Numbered from the stretch's first letter, positions 10,189 through 18,637 are shown. The stretch is DNA of 64,000 nt from an uncultured Paracoccaceae bacterium (GCA_947489705.1 CANLEQ010000019.1:1-64000); one strand, 5' to 3'. Notes: generated by a model from the letters alone, not told the origin. Translations and numbers: made by a program.

Positions 10189-10242
10189 CCTTCGGCGCTG
10201 GTCCACCCCTGAGCGGTCGCGCCGAGAAGGCACGCTCAGAGG
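10189..10242 (-). promoter_or_regulatory. Mutually exclusive hairpins of the leuA leader (attenuator)
   Basis: Read on the minus strand, CCTCTGAGCG (10242–10233, spanning the leader stop codon) pairs over 10 bp with CGCTCAGGGG (10215–10206). The loop of that hairpin contains CCTTCTCGGCGC (10230–10219), which can instead pair with GCGCCGAAGG (10198–10189) with a 2-nt bulge. The two folds cannot coexist as nested structures. A ribosome stalled on the Leu codons (10265–10248) would cover the first arm of the upstream hairpin. No U-tract follows, so whether the outcome is transcription termination, Rho access or occlusion of the leuA ribosome site is open. Confidence 0.6.
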
Positions 10243-10301
10243 CGCGTAAGGAGGAGAAGCAGCAGACCGCGCGGGTCATTATGGAGGATGCGCGTTTTCA
10301 T
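10236..10301 (-). CDS. leuL: leuA leader peptide with six consecutive leucines
   Basis: A 21-codon open frame, ATG at 10301 to TGA at 10236, encoding a peptide that contains six leucines in a row at residues 13–18 (CTG CTG CTT CTC CTC CTT) and two more at residues 6 and 21. It lies 84 nt upstream of leuA on the same strand and its stop codon sits in one arm of an alternative hairpin. Leader peptides rich in the regulated amino acid, followed by competing hairpins, are the hallmark of ribosome-mediated attenuation of amino-acid operons. The peptide itself is expected to be a sensor of charged tRNA-Leu, with no function as a product. Confidence 0.78.
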   Translation of the reverse strand: MKTRILHNDPRGLLLLLLTRL

Positions 10302-10343
10302 GGCCCCGACAATAGCCGCGATTCGGCAAATGAAAACCCCCGA

Positions 10344-10371
10344 TTGACGCAGCCGATCCGGCCGCTAGCTC
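10344..10371 (+). promoter_or_regulatory. Candidate promoter of the SDR gene, leaderless
   Basis: TTGACG (10344–10349), 16-nt spacer, TAGCTC (10366–10371). The predicted start of transcription, about 10378–10379, coincides with the ATG at 10379. No Shine-Dalgarno sequence is visible before that ATG. A leaderless transcript is the simplest reading, though the -10 box is only moderate. Confidence 0.45.
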
Positions 10372-10378
10372 GGTTGGC

Positions 10379-11092
10379 ATGGCAATGGAACATCGACAGG
10401 CGCTGGTGACCGGCGGCGCGAACGGGATCGGTCAGGGCATCGTGTCCCACCTTCTCAACCAGGGATGGAAGGTGGTCGCGCTGGACCGCGACCGGGAGGG
10501 CCTCGATCGACTCAAGGACAATCCGAAGCTGACGCGCATCGCCGCCGACGTGAGCGCCGAGGACGAGGTCCGCACGGCTTTGGGCGGGCTTAATGCGCTC
10601 GACCTTCTGGTGTGCAATGCGGGGATCGCGAGCCCGGTCAATGGCCCCATGGAGGAACTGGATCTCGACAATTGGAACGCGTGGCTGAGCACGAACCTCA
10701 CCGGGACGTTCCTCATGGCGAAGCATGCAATCCCGCTCCTGCGCAGATCGAAGGGTTGCATCGTCACGATGTCGTCGACGAGGGCCTTCATGTCCGAGCC
10801 GGAGACCGAGGCCTATGCCGCCACCAAGGGCGGGCTCGTCGCGCTGACCCATGCGATGGCGGTGTCGCTCGGCCCCGAGATCCGGGTGAACGGGATCGCG
10901 CCGGGATGGATCGTGACGGGCGACCCGGCCGCGTTGCGCCCCGAGGATCACGCACAACACCCCGCGGGCAGAGCGGGACGGCCGCAGGACGTGGCAGAGG
11001 CCGTCGGCTATCTCGCGGATGCGGGGTTCGTCACCGGGCAGATCCTGACCCTCGACGGCGGCATGACCCGCAAGATGATCTACGAAGAATGA
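10379..11092 (+). CDS. SDR family oxidoreductase
   Basis: A 237-aa classical short-chain dehydrogenase/reductase. It has the nucleotide-binding TGGANGIG at residues 11–18, the NAG motif (CNAGIAS), the Ser of the SS(T) strand, and the catalytic YAATK (Tyr-x3-Lys). The C-terminal IDGG-like signature reads LTLDGGMTRK. Substrate is unknown. An alternative ATG lies two codons downstream (10385). It starts a three-gene run with another SDR protein and a cryptochrome/photolyase gene; only 4 nt separate it from the next start. The gene diverges from the leuA leader. Confidence 0.86.
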   Translation: MAMEHRQALVTGGANGIGQGIVSHLLNQGWKVVALDRDREGLDRLKDNPKLTRIAADVSAEDEVRTALGGLNALDLLVCNAGIASPVNGPMEELDLDNWNAWLSTNLTGTFLMAKHAIPLLRRSKGCIVTMSSTRAFMSEPETEAYAATKGGLVALTHAMAVSLGPEIRVNGIAPGWIVTGDPAALRPEDHAQHPAGRAGRPQDVAEAVGYLADAGFVTGQILTLDGGMTRKMIYEE

Positions 11093-11096
11093 TTGC

Positions 11097-11759
11097 ATGA
11101 AAAAGGCACTCGTGATCGGTGCATCCGGCGGAATCGGACAGGCGATTGTGGGAGAATTGCAATCGCGGCAGATCGCCGTGACGCAGCTGTCGCGCCGCGC
11201 CGACCGGATCGACCTCGCCGACGAAGCCTCCGTCGTCTCTGCTCTGGATCGGGTCGACGGGGAGGTCGATCTGGTCATGGTGGCGACCGGCGCGCTTACT
11301 TCGACACGCCCCGACCCGGAAAAGGCACTCGCGGATCTGACCCCGCAGGAGCTCTTGGCGCAGGTGACGCTCAACGCCCTCGGTCCCGCGCTGGTCCTCA
11401 AGCATTGGAAGGAGCGTATCCCGCGAAATCGACGTTTCGTCTTTGCCGCCCTGTCGGCCCGGGTGGGCTCCATCGGCGACAACCGGCTCGGCGGCTGGTA
11501 TTCCTACAGGACATCGAAGGCCGCTCTCAATGCGCTGTTGCACGGTGCGGCGGTCGAGTTGGGGCGCACCCACCGGCAGGCGATCGTGGCCTGCCTCCAT
11601 CCAGGCACGGTGGCGACCGAGTTTACCGCCCGTTACCCCGGTCACGACAAGGTTCTGCCAGGTGCTGCGGCAAAGAACGTCCTCGATGTGATCGAAGGGT
11701 TGTCGCCGGAGCAATCGGGCGGCTTCTTCGACTATGCCGGCCGGGAGATCCCGTGGTGA
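11097..11759 (+). CDS. SDR family protein (CsgA/C-factor-like), partner of the photolyase gene
   Basis: A 220-aa short-chain dehydrogenase-like protein with GASGGIG at residues 8–14 and the catalytic Tyr-x3-Lys as YRTSK. It resembles the C-factor-like branch of SDR proteins, for which no clear substrate is known. Its stop overlaps the GTG start of the cryptochrome/photolyase gene (GTGA at 11756–11759), so the two are translationally coupled. It differs clearly from the upstream SDR protein, so this pair is not a recent duplication. A role linked to flavin or pterin cofactor supply for the photolyase is only conjecture. Confidence 0.82.
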   Translation: MKKALVIGASGGIGQAIVGELQSRQIAVTQLSRRADRIDLADEASVVSALDRVDGEVDLVMVATGALTSTRPDPEKALADLTPQELLAQVTLNALGPALVLKHWKERIPRNRRFVFAALSARVGSIGDNRLGGWYSYRTSKAALNALLHGAAVELGRTHRQAIVACLHPGTVATEFTARYPGHDKVLPGAAAKNVLDVIEGLSPEQSGGFFDYAGREIPW

Positions 11760-13279
11760 GCCGCCTCATCCTCGTTCTGGGCGACCAGCTGAACCGCGAC
11801 GTCGCGGCGCTGCGCGCGGCGCAACCGGACGACCTGATCGTCATGGCCGAGGTCGCCGACGAAGCGTCTTACGTACCGCATCACCCCAAGAAAATCGCAT
11901 TCCTCTTCGCTGCCATGCGAAAGTTCGCGGCCGGCCTGCGGGAGGATGGCTGGCGCGTGGCCTACACGCCGCTCGACGACGCCGGGAATGCCGGCTCGAT
12001 CGTGGGCGAGCTGCTCCGCCACGCAGAGGCATCCGGCGCGACCGAGGTCATCGCGACCGAACCCGGCGAATGGCGCCTGATCGACGCGCTGAACGATTGT
12101 CCGCTCAAGGTCACGCAGCTTCCCGACAACCGGTTCCTCGCTTCCCACGCCGAGTTCGACAGATGGGCCGCGTGTCGCAAGGAGCTCCGGATGGAGTGGT
12201 TCTATCGCGATATGCGGCGCAAGACGGGCCTCCTGATGGACGAAGGCGAACCTGTGGGCGGCAAGTGGAACTTCGACCACGACAACCGCAAACCCGCCCC
12301 CGATGAGGTCGCGTTCGGCGGGCCCATGCAATTCACCCCCGACGAGGTGGTCGAGGAGGTGCTCGATCTCGTCGAGCGGCGCTTCGGCAACAATTTCGGC
12401 GATCTGCGACCCTTCTGGTTCGCGACCGACCAAGGCCAGGCGCGCCGCGCGCTCACGCATTTCGTCAAGGGCGCGCTGCCGAAGTTCGGCGACTACCAGG
12501 ATGCGATGCTGGCGGGTGACAGCTTTCTCTATCACGGGGTCCTGTCGCTTTACCTCAACGCGGGGCTGCTCACGCCGATGGAGATCTGCCGCGCGGCCGA
12601 GGAAGCGTACGAGCAGGGTCACGCGCCCATCAACGCAGTCGAGGGCTTCATCCGGCAGATCATCGGTTGGCGGGAATACATGCGCGGGATCTATTTCCGC
12701 GAGGGCCCCGATTACGCGTCTCGCAACGCTCTTGGGCACGGGCGATCCCTGCCGGGGTTCTACTGGGGCGCCGAGACGCGGATGGCGTGCATCTCGCACA
12801 CCGTGGCCCAGACCAAGTCCGAAGCCTATGCGCACCATATCCAGCGGCTGATGGTCACCGGCAATTTCGCATTGCTGGCCGGCATCTCGCCACAGGAGGT
12901 GCAGCATTGGTACATGTCGGTCTATGCCGACGCCTACGAATGGGTGATGAGTGCCAACGTCATCGGCATGAGCCAGTTCGCCGATGGCGGCATCGTCGGC
13001 TCCAAACCCTATGTCTCGTCGGGCAATTACATCGACAGGATGTCGGATTATTGCGGCGATTGCGCCTATTCGGTGAAGACGAAGGTGGGCGAGGGTGCCT
13101 GTCCCTTCAACCTGCTCTACTGGGCCTTCATGGAACGGCACCGCGACCGGTTCGAGAGCAATCCGCGCATGGCGCAGATGTATGCGACCTGGGACCGGAT
13201 GGACGAGGACAAACGCGCCCAGATCCTGTCGGAGGCCGAGACGTTCCTTGGCCGCATGTCCCAGGGCGCCCTGGTCTGA
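11756..13279 (+). CDS. Fe-S cryptochrome/(6-4) photolyase family protein (CryB/PhrB type)
   Basis: A 507-aa flavoprotein of the FeS-BCP group, related to Rhodobacter CryB and Agrobacterium PhrB. These bind FAD, a lumazine-type antenna and a [4Fe-4S] cluster, and repair (6-4) photoproducts or act as light sensors. The four cluster cysteines are present at C345, C433, C436 and C449; their spacing (88, 3, 13) is the same as I recall for PhrB. The N-terminal alpha/beta domain opens with LILVLGDQLN. The start is the GTG at 11756, coupled by GTGA to the upstream SDR gene. Whether this copy repairs DNA or signals cannot be decided from sequence. Confidence 0.93.
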   Translation: MSRLILVLGDQLNRDVAALRAAQPDDLIVMAEVADEASYVPHHPKKIAFLFAAMRKFAAGLREDGWRVAYTPLDDAGNAGSIVGELLRHAEASGATEVIATEPGEWRLIDALNDCPLKVTQLPDNRFLASHAEFDRWAACRKELRMEWFYRDMRRKTGLLMDEGEPVGGKWNFDHDNRKPAPDEVAFGGPMQFTPDEVVEEVLDLVERRFGNNFGDLRPFWFATDQGQARRALTHFVKGALPKFGDYQDAMLAGDSFLYHGVLSLYLNAGLLTPMEICRAAEEAYEQGHAPINAVEGFIRQIIGWREYMRGIYFREGPDYASRNALGHGRSLPGFYWGAETRMACISHTVAQTKSEAYAHHIQRLMVTGNFALLAGISPQEVQHWYMSVYADAYEWVMSANVIGMSQFADGGIVGSKPYVSSGNYIDRMSDYCGDCAYSVKTKVGEGACPFNLLYWAFMERHRDRFESNPRMAQMYATWDRMDEDKRAQILSEAETFLGRMSQGALV

Positions 13280-13281
13280 GA

Positions 13282-14277
13282 TCAGGCGGCGGCGCGCGAC
13301 CCCAGATCGGCGAGCACGTCCGCCGCGATCTCGAAGGAACGGGCGCGCGCCTGCGGATCGTGGATCTGACCGGTCAGGATCATCTCGTCCGGCTGGTGTT
13401 CGGCGATCATCGCGGAAAGCTGGGCGCGCACCTGATCGCGCGTGCCCGTCGCGGTGACCCTCAGCGCGTGATCGACACCGCGCCGGATCTCCGGACCGAT
13501 CTCCGCGTCGATATCGTCGACGGGCCGGGGGAGCTTGCCGGGATTGCCTGTCCTGAGCCGCGCGAAGGCCTGTTGCATCGAGGTGCGCAAACGAACGGCC
13601 TCGGCCTCGGTATCGGCGGCAAAGACATTCGCGGCCAACATGAAATGCGGCTGGGCAAGCTGCTCGGAGGGCTGGAACCGGGAGCGATAGATGTCGCGGG
13701 CCTGCTCCAGCGCATCGGGTGCGAAATGCGACGCAAAGGCGTAGGGCAGTCCGAGATGCGCGGCAAGCTGCGCACCGTAGAGCGACGAGCCGAGGATCCA
13801 GATCGGCACATGCGTGCCTTCGCCCGGGACCGCGCGGATCGCCGCGGCGGGATCGGGCGCTCCGAAATAGGCCTGCAATTCCATGACGTCCCGCGGGAAA
13901 TCGTCGCCGCCGCCGCGACGGAACGCGCGCATCACCGCCATGTCGCCACCGGGCGCCCGCCCGAGTCCCAGATCGATCCGGTCGCCATGGATCGTGGCGA
14001 GCGTGCCGAATTGTTCGGCGATGGCGATGGGTGCGTGGTTGGGCAGCATGATGCCGCCCGCGCCGACCCGGATCCGTCGTGTGGCGCTGGCGATATGCCC
14101 GATGAGGACGCTGGTCGCGGCACTCGCGATGCCCGGCATGTTGTGATGCTCGGCCAGCCAGTAGCGGTGATAGCCCCATTCCTCGGCCTTGCGGGCAAGT
14201 GCGACCGAGTTCTCGATTGCGGTCCTGGCGTCCGCCCCTTCGGGGACGGGAGCGAGATCCAGAATGGAATGGCGCAT
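13282..14277 (-). CDS. LLM class flavin-dependent oxidoreductase
   Basis: A 331-aa luciferase-like monooxygenase with the TIM-barrel landmarks of the group: [13 protein letters not shown] near residues 39–51, [23 protein letters not shown] and [13 protein letters not shown]. It resembles the YhbW-type branch, which uses reduced flavin; the natural substrate is not known. It converges with the photolyase gene with only 2 nt between stop codons. The 123 nt upstream (14278–14400), before the MORN gene end, shows no gene. Confidence 0.85.
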   Translation of the reverse strand: MRHSILDLAPVPEGADARTAIENSVALARKAEEWGYHRYWLAEHHNMPGIASAATSVLIGHIASATRRIRVGAGGIMLPNHAPIAIAEQFGTLATIHGDRIDLGLGRAPGGDMAVMRAFRRGGGDDFPRDVMELQAYFGAPDPAAAIRAVPGEGTHVPIWILGSSLYGAQLAAHLGLPYAFASHFAPDALEQARDIYRSRFQPSEQLAQPHFMLAANVFAADTEAEAVRLRTSMQQAFARLRTGNPGKLPRPVDDIDAEIGPEIRRGVDHALRVTATGTRDQVRAQLSAMIAEHQPDEMILTGQIHDPQARARSFEIAADVLADLGSRAAA

Positions 14278-14400
14278 GACGAAAATCCTGTTCCTTGGTC
14301 GCGAGGCGAGAACGCCGCGCTCGGTCTAATGGACGCGCACCGAGATACGCGTGCCTCCGTACCTCTCATGTGGGTACGGGGGAGCCGGAGGGAAAGCCCC

Positions 14401-15855
14401 TTACTCCGTCTCAGCCTCTCCGGCCTGCGGCTCCGCCTCCGCTTCCGGGGTCGCTTCGGCGTCGGTCGTCAGCGCGCCGTTGCGCCATTCGCCGCTGGCT
14501 TCCTCGCCGCTGGCATAGCGCAGCGTGCCTTCGCCCTGACGCCGGCCATCGACGAAGTTGCCTTCGTAGACGTCGCCGCCGGGATAGGTCGCGACACCTT
14601 CGCCTTCGATCACGCCCTCGGACCATTCCCCCTCGTAGGTGCTGCCGTCGGGGTAGGTGATCCGCCCGGTGCCGTCGCGCGCGCCGTCCGTGAATCCGCC
14701 GCTGTAGACCGTGCCGTCGGGATAGGTGATGGTTCCCTCGCCGTCGCGCCGGCCGTCTTCCCACATGCCTTCATAGACCATTCCGTCGGGATAGGTCATC
14801 GTGCCCTGGCCCTCGTTGCGGGCATCGACGAAGTTGCCCTCGTAGACCGCGCCGTTGGCATAGGTGGCGACGCCTTCCCCCTCGATCACGCCCGCGGACC
14901 ATTCCCCTTCGTACCTGTTGCCGTCGGGATAGGTGATCTCGCCGGTCCCTTCGGGCAGATCGTCGCGGAACTGTCCTTCGTAGACGGCGCCGTCGGGATA
15001 GACCACCATGCCTTGCCCCTCGATCCGGCCGGCGACCCAGGCGCCGGTATAGCGATAGCCGTCGGGCCGGGTGAGCGTGCCTTGGCCCTCGCGCCGGTTG
15101 GCGCGGAATGCGCCCTCGTAGACATCGCCGTCCGCATAGGTCTCGCGGCCCTCTCCCTGGCGTTCGCCGGCCACGAGGTCGCCCTCGTAGACGTCGCCAC
15201 CCGGCCGGGTGAGCGTGCCGCGGCCGGTGATCTGACCCGCCAGCCATTCGCCCTCGTAGGTCAGGCCGTCGGGCATCGTCAGCTTGCCCATCCCCTCGCG
15301 CAGGCCGCCGGCCATCTCGCCCTCGTAGACGGCCCCGTCGGGATAGGTGATGGTGCCGTCGCCCGCCTTTTCGCCATCCACCCAATCGCCCTCGTAGACA
15401 TAGCCCGAGGGGGTCTCCATCCGGCCGATCCCGTGGTGGCGGGCGTTGCGAAATCCACCCTCATAGCGCGTGCCGTCCGCGGAGACGGCGACGCCCTCGC
15501 CGTTGATTGTCCCGTTCGACCACTCGCCTTCGTAGGTGCCGCCATCGGCGAAGGTGATCTGTCCCTGCCCCTCCGGCTTGCCCTGGGCGAACTGCCCTTC
15601 GTAGACCGATCCGTTGGGAAAGCGCGCGACCCCCTGGCCCGCGATCTCGCCGTCGGCCCATTCGCCGGAATACTCGTATCCGTTCGGCAGCCGATAGGTC
15701 CCGGTGCCGTCCTGCCGCCCGTCGACGAACGTTCCCTCGTAGACGCCGCCATCCTCGTATTGCTTGGTCTGGACCTCGCCCCCCGACTGGGCATGCGCCA
15801 CCGCGCCGATCCCGAAAGAGGTAAGGCCTGCAAGGATGAGGAAGGTCTGCCGCAT
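14401..15855 (-). CDS. Exported MORN-repeat protein with 18 repeats
   Basis: A 484-aa protein with an N-terminal signal peptide (about residues 1–23, ending AHAQ), a short spacer, and then 18 MORN repeats of exactly 23 residues (39–452) with consensus YEGxWxxGxxxGxGxxxYPDG. A degenerate nineteenth repeat and an acidic Glu/Ala/Pro tail close the protein. MORN repeats form extended beta-hairpin ribbons and are common in eukaryotic junction proteins; in bacteria they occur in exported proteins of unknown role. The start at 15855 is chosen because the signal peptide begins there. It diverges from the sulP gene and has no obvious partner. Confidence 0.88.
   Translation of the reverse strand: MRQTFLILAGLTSFGIGAVAHAQSGGEVQTKQYEDGGVYEGTFVDGRQDGTGTYRLPNGYEYSGEWADGEIAGQGVARFPNGSVYEGQFAQGKPEGQGQITFADGGTYEGEWSNGTINGEGVAVSADGTRYEGGFRNARHHGIGRMETPSGYVYEGDWVDGEKAGDGTITYPDGAVYEGEMAGGLREGMGKLTMPDGLTYEGEWLAGQITGRGTLTRPGGDVYEGDLVAGERQGEGRETYADGDVYEGAFRANRREGQGTLTRPDGYRYTGAWVAGRIEGQGMVVYPDGAVYEGQFRDDLPEGTGEITYPDGNRYEGEWSAGVIEGEGVATYANGAVYEGNFVDARNEGQGTMTYPDGMVYEGMWEDGRRDGEGTITYPDGTVYSGGFTDGARDGTGRITYPDGSTYEGEWSEGVIEGEGVATYPGGDVYEGNFVDGRRQGEGTLRYASGEEASGEWRNGALTTDAEATPEAEAEPQAGEAETE
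14500..15741 (-). repeat. Tandem 69-bp coding repeat, 18 units
   Basis: Eighteen consecutive 69-bp units encode the 23-residue MORN repeats without a single insertion or deletion between them. The units differ at many bases but share runs such as the codons for PDG and YEG. Codon-level divergence shows this is an old, selected array and not a recent slippage product. Confidence 0.9.
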
Positions 15856-16185
15856 GGATAGCTCCTGTCGCACGGGTCCTCGATGGCCGGACCCGCGGTT
15901 TCGGATGAATGGCGAATTTAGCGTCCCGGCCATGAGGTCGCAACGCCTTTCCCGAAGGGCGCCTTGCCGTTCCGGCGCTTGCGTCTTGGCAGGTCCGGGG
16001 CCGTGGCGGCACCGCGGGGGTTGCGCTCGCATGGGGCCCGGCATACTAGGCGGTGACCGTCTGGACCCGGGTGAGATTCCCGGGTGGCTCTCCCGGCCGC
16101 TGATCCGCCGGGGCAATTGTCAAAACCTGGAACGACGACCTGCGGCCTGCCCGTCGGGCGGGACAGGAACGGGACATTTATCCAA
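15856..16185. other. 330-bp divergent intergenic region, MORN gene / sulP
   Basis: No gene is visible here. The left part (15856–16040) should hold the promoter of the MORN gene, but I cannot pick one with confidence. The right part (16049–16167) contains strong hairpins on the sulP side, listed separately as a candidate structured leader. Confidence 0.6.
16049..16167 (+). ncRNA. Candidate structured 5' leader / riboswitch-like element of sulP
   Basis: A closing stem GGCGG (16049–16053) / CCGCC (16105–16109) encloses a 7-bp hairpin ACCCGGG (16065–16071) / CCCGGGT (16079–16085) with loop TGAGATT. A second hairpin just before the start codon pairs CCTG+CCCG (from about 16146) with CGGG+CAGG (to 16167) around one bulged A, close to the ribosome site (AGGAACGGGAC). 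A candidate 'sul1' RNA motif has been described upstream of sulfate-transporter genes in alphaproteobacteria; I could not compare this sequence with it, so identity is a guess. Confidence 0.42.
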
Positions 16186-17667
16186 ATGAATATCAACGCC
16201 TATCGCCATCAATGGCTCGGCAACGTGCGCGGCGATCTGCTTTCCGGCATCGTCGTCGCACTTGCCCTCATTCCCGAGGCCATCGCCTTCTCGATCATCG
16301 CGGGCGTGGACCCCAAGGTCGGGCTCTACGCCTCCTTCTCCATCGCTGTCGTCACCGCCATCGCGGGCGGCCGTCCGGGCATGATCTCGGCGGCGACCGC
16401 TGCGACCGCCGTGCTGATGGTGACGCTCGTGGCCGATCACGGGCTGGAATACCTGCTCGCGACGACGGTTCTGGCCGGCCTGTTGCAGATCGGCGCCGGT
16501 TTCGCGCGTCTGGGACAGCTCATGCGCTTCGTCTCGCGATCGGTCATGACCGGCTTCGTCAACGCGCTCGCCATCCTGATCTTCATGTCGCAGATCCCCG
16601 AACTGATCGACGTGCCTTGGCTGACCTATCCGCTGGTCGCCGCGGGCCTCGCGATCATCTATCTCTTTCCCTACCTCACGAAGGCCGTGCCGTCACCGCT
16701 CGTCACGATCATCGTGCTCTCGTCGCTGGTCATGCTCATGGGCTGGGAAGTGCGGACCGTGGGCGACATGGGCGAGTTGCCGGACACGCTTCCGGTCTTC
16801 CTGATCCCCAACATCCCGCTCAACTTCGAGACGCTGACGATCATCTTTCCCTATGCGGCCGCCGTGGCCGTGGTGGGCCTGCTCGAGAGCCTGATGACCC
16901 AGAACATCGTCGACGACCTGACCGATACGCCGTCCGACCGGAACCAGGAATGCGTGGGGCAGGGCCTCGCCAATGCCGCCACCGGCTTCATCGGCGGCAT
17001 GGCGGGTTGCGCGATGATCGGGCAGTCGATGATCAACGTGAAGTCCGGCGGCCGCGGACGGCTTTCGTGCTTCGTCGCCGGCGTCTTCCTGCTGTTTCTC
17101 GTGGTGGTGCTCGGCGATCTGGTGGCCCGGATCCCGATGGCCGCGCTCGTCGCGATCATGATCATGGTCTCGATCGGGACGTTCTCGTGGTCGTCGATCA
17201 AGGATCTCAGGACGCATCCGCGGTCCTCCTCGATCGTGATGCTGGCGACCGTCGGTGTGGTGGTCTACACGCACAACCTCGCGATCGGCGTCCTGGTGGG
17301 CGTCCTGCTTTCGGGGCTGTTCTTCGCGGGCAAGATCTCGCAGCTTTTCCGCGTCACCACCTCGCTTTCGCAGGACGGTCGCGTCCGGACCTATCATGTG
17401 GAGGGGCAACTCTTCTTCGCTTCGGCCGAGAACTTCATGGCGGCGTTCGACTTCCGCGAAGCGACCGACCGGATCGTGATCGACGTGAGCCGCGCGCATA
17501 TCTGGGACATCTCGTCGGTTGCGGCGCTCGACATGGCCGTGCTCAAGTTCCGCCGCGACGGCTCCGAGGTCGAGATCGTCGGCATGAACGAGGCGTCCGA
17601 GACGATCGTCGACAGGCTTGCCATCCACGACAAGCCCGGCGCCATGGACCAGCTTGCGACGCATTGA
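16186..17667 (+). CDS. SulP family anion transporter with STAS domain
   Basis: A 493-aa membrane protein of the SulP/SLC26 family: about 10–12 hydrophobic segments over residues 10–395, with the family-typical region [22 protein letters not shown] near the N-terminus, followed by a C-terminal cytoplasmic STAS domain (about 400–493, containing [11 protein letters not shown] and [11 protein letters not shown]-like strands). SulP proteins carry sulfate, bicarbonate or other anions, often with Na+ or H+; the substrate here cannot be inferred. The ATG at 16186 follows AGGAACGGGAC. It is 13 nt ahead of a universal stress protein gene, so the two form an operon, with the structured leader upstream. 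Confidence 0.92.
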   Translation: MNINAYRHQWLGNVRGDLLSGIVVALALIPEAIAFSIIAGVDPKVGLYASFSIAVVTAIAGGRPGMISAATAATAVLMVTLVADHGLEYLLATTVLAGLLQIGAGFARLGQLMRFVSRSVMTGFVNALAILIFMSQIPELIDVPWLTYPLVAAGLAIIYLFPYLTKAVPSPLVTIIVLSSLVMLMGWEVRTVGDMGELPDTLPVFLIPNIPLNFETLTIIFPYAAAVAVVGLLESLMTQNIVDDLTDTPSDRNQECVGQGLANAATGFIGGMAGCAMIGQSMINVKSGGRGRLSCFVAGVFLLFLVVVLGDLVARIPMAALVAIMIMVSIGTFSWSSIKDLRTHPRSSSIVMLATVGVVVYTHNLAIGVLVGVLLSGLFFAGKISQLFRVTTSLSQDGRVRTYHVEGQLFFASAENFMAAFDFREATDRIVIDVSRAHIWDISSVAALDMAVLKFRRDGSEVEIVGMNEASETIVDRLAIHDKPGAMDQLATH

Positions 17668-17680
17668 GGGAGGACGCGAC

Positions 17681-18532
17681 ATGACCAGCAAGATCATCGC
17701 CCTGGTGGACGGATCCGCCTATTCGAAAAGCATCTGCGACCACGCCGCCTGGATCGCAGGTCGCGCCGGGTACGAGGTCGAACTCATGCACGTGCTCGGC
17801 CGGCGCGAGGGCGGGGTCGGCTCCGACCTCTCGGGCGCGATCTCGCTCGGCGCGCGGTCCTCGCTCCTCAAGGAGCTTTCGGGCCTCGACGAACAGCGCG
17901 CCAAGCTGGCCGTGCATCGGGGCCGTGCCATCCTCGAGGATGCCCGCGCGCTGCTCGAGGACGCGGATGTCCGGGCGACCGAACATCTGCGCCATGGCGA
18001 TCTTCTGGAGGCGATCTCCGAGAAGGAGCAGGGCGCCGACATGATCCTGATCGGCAAGCGCGGGGAAGCGATGGACTTCGCGAAGGACCACCTCGGGTCC
18101 AATCTCGAACGGGTGATGCGCGCCACCTCGAAACCGCTCTTCGTGGTCTCGCGCGCCTTCAAGCCGATCAGCCGCATTCTCGTCGCCTATGACGGCAGCG
18201 CAAGTGCCATGCGCGCGGTGGATTACGTGGCGCAGAGCGCACTCTACGCGGGGCTGTCGGCGACCGTCGTCACCGTCGGGGCCGACAGCGAACAGGCGCG
18301 CAAGGGGCTCGAAGATGCGGCGGCGCGGCTCGGGCGAGCGGGGATCGACGCCACGACCGAGATCGTTTCTGGCGAGCCCGAGGAAGCGCTCGCGGAGCTC
18401 GTGGAGGCGGCACCCTACGAGCATCTTGTGATGGGCGCCTCGGGCCATTCACGGTTGCGCGCCCTCTTCGTGGGCTCGACGAGCCTCGAGATGATGCGGA
18501 CCTGCAAGGTGCCGATCCTGCTGGTACGCTGA
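17681..18532 (+). CDS. Tandem-domain universal stress protein
   Basis: A 283-aa protein made of two UspA domains (about residues 1–150 and 160–283). The second domain shows the ATP-binding pattern G-2x-G-9x-G-S as GASGHSRLRALFVGS and opens with ILVAYDGSASA; the first has a related GKRGEAMDFAKDHLGS. Usp proteins bind ATP and modulate partner proteins under stress. Its placement directly behind a SulP transporter is common and suggests it modulates that transporter. A GAGGGAGG-type ribosome site precedes the ATG at 17681. A terminator follows at 18567. Confidence 0.92.
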   Translation: MTSKIIALVDGSAYSKSICDHAAWIAGRAGYEVELMHVLGRREGGVGSDLSGAISLGARSSLLKELSGLDEQRAKLAVHRGRAILEDARALLEDADVRATEHLRHGDLLEAISEKEQGADMILIGKRGEAMDFAKDHLGSNLERVMRATSKPLFVVSRAFKPISRILVAYDGSASAMRAVDYVAQSALYAGLSATVVTVGADSEQARKGLEDAAARLGRAGIDATTEIVSGEPEEALAELVEAAPYEHLVMGASGHSRLRALFVGSTSLEMMRTCKVPILLVR

Positions 18533-18566
18533 GACCCGCGGAGGGCTCCGCAGGAGGTATGCGTCA

Positions 18567-18598
18567 GGGGCCGGCCGGATGCGCCGGCCCTTCCTTTG
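18567..18598 (+). terminator. Terminator of sulP-usp
   Basis: GGGCCGGC (18568–18575) pairs with GCCGGCCC (18583–18590), loop CGGATGC, followed by TTCCTTTG. It is 35 nt past the usp stop. Confidence 0.8.
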
Positions 18599-18600
18599 CG

Positions 18601-18637
18601 CAAAGAAAACCCGCCGGGACGCGGGGTCCCGGCGGGT
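18601..18637 (-). terminator. Terminator of the Bax-inhibitor-like gene
   Basis: On the minus strand a 12-bp stem ACCCGCCGGGAC/GTCCCGGCGGGT (18626–18637 with 18609–18620) is followed by TTTTCTTTG. It faces the usp terminator, giving two converging intrinsic terminators within 70 bp. Confidence 0.88.

Noticed and set aside
14500-15741. Regularly spaced short repeats suggesting a CRISPR array
   Set aside because: The 69-bp period is a coding repeat with 23-residue MORN units; there are no identical direct repeats with unique spacers and no cas genes.
12667-15861. A 1064-codon open frame on the plus strand across the photolyase, LLM and MORN genes
   Set aside because: It crosses three confidently assigned genes on both strands; its Ala/Val/Gly repeats mirror the MORN array on the other strand.
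16045-16120. Partial likeness to a TPP riboswitch (CTGATCCG-type run) before sulP
   Set aside because: The conserved CUGAGA element and the paired helices of a thi-box are not present; the gene context is anion transport.
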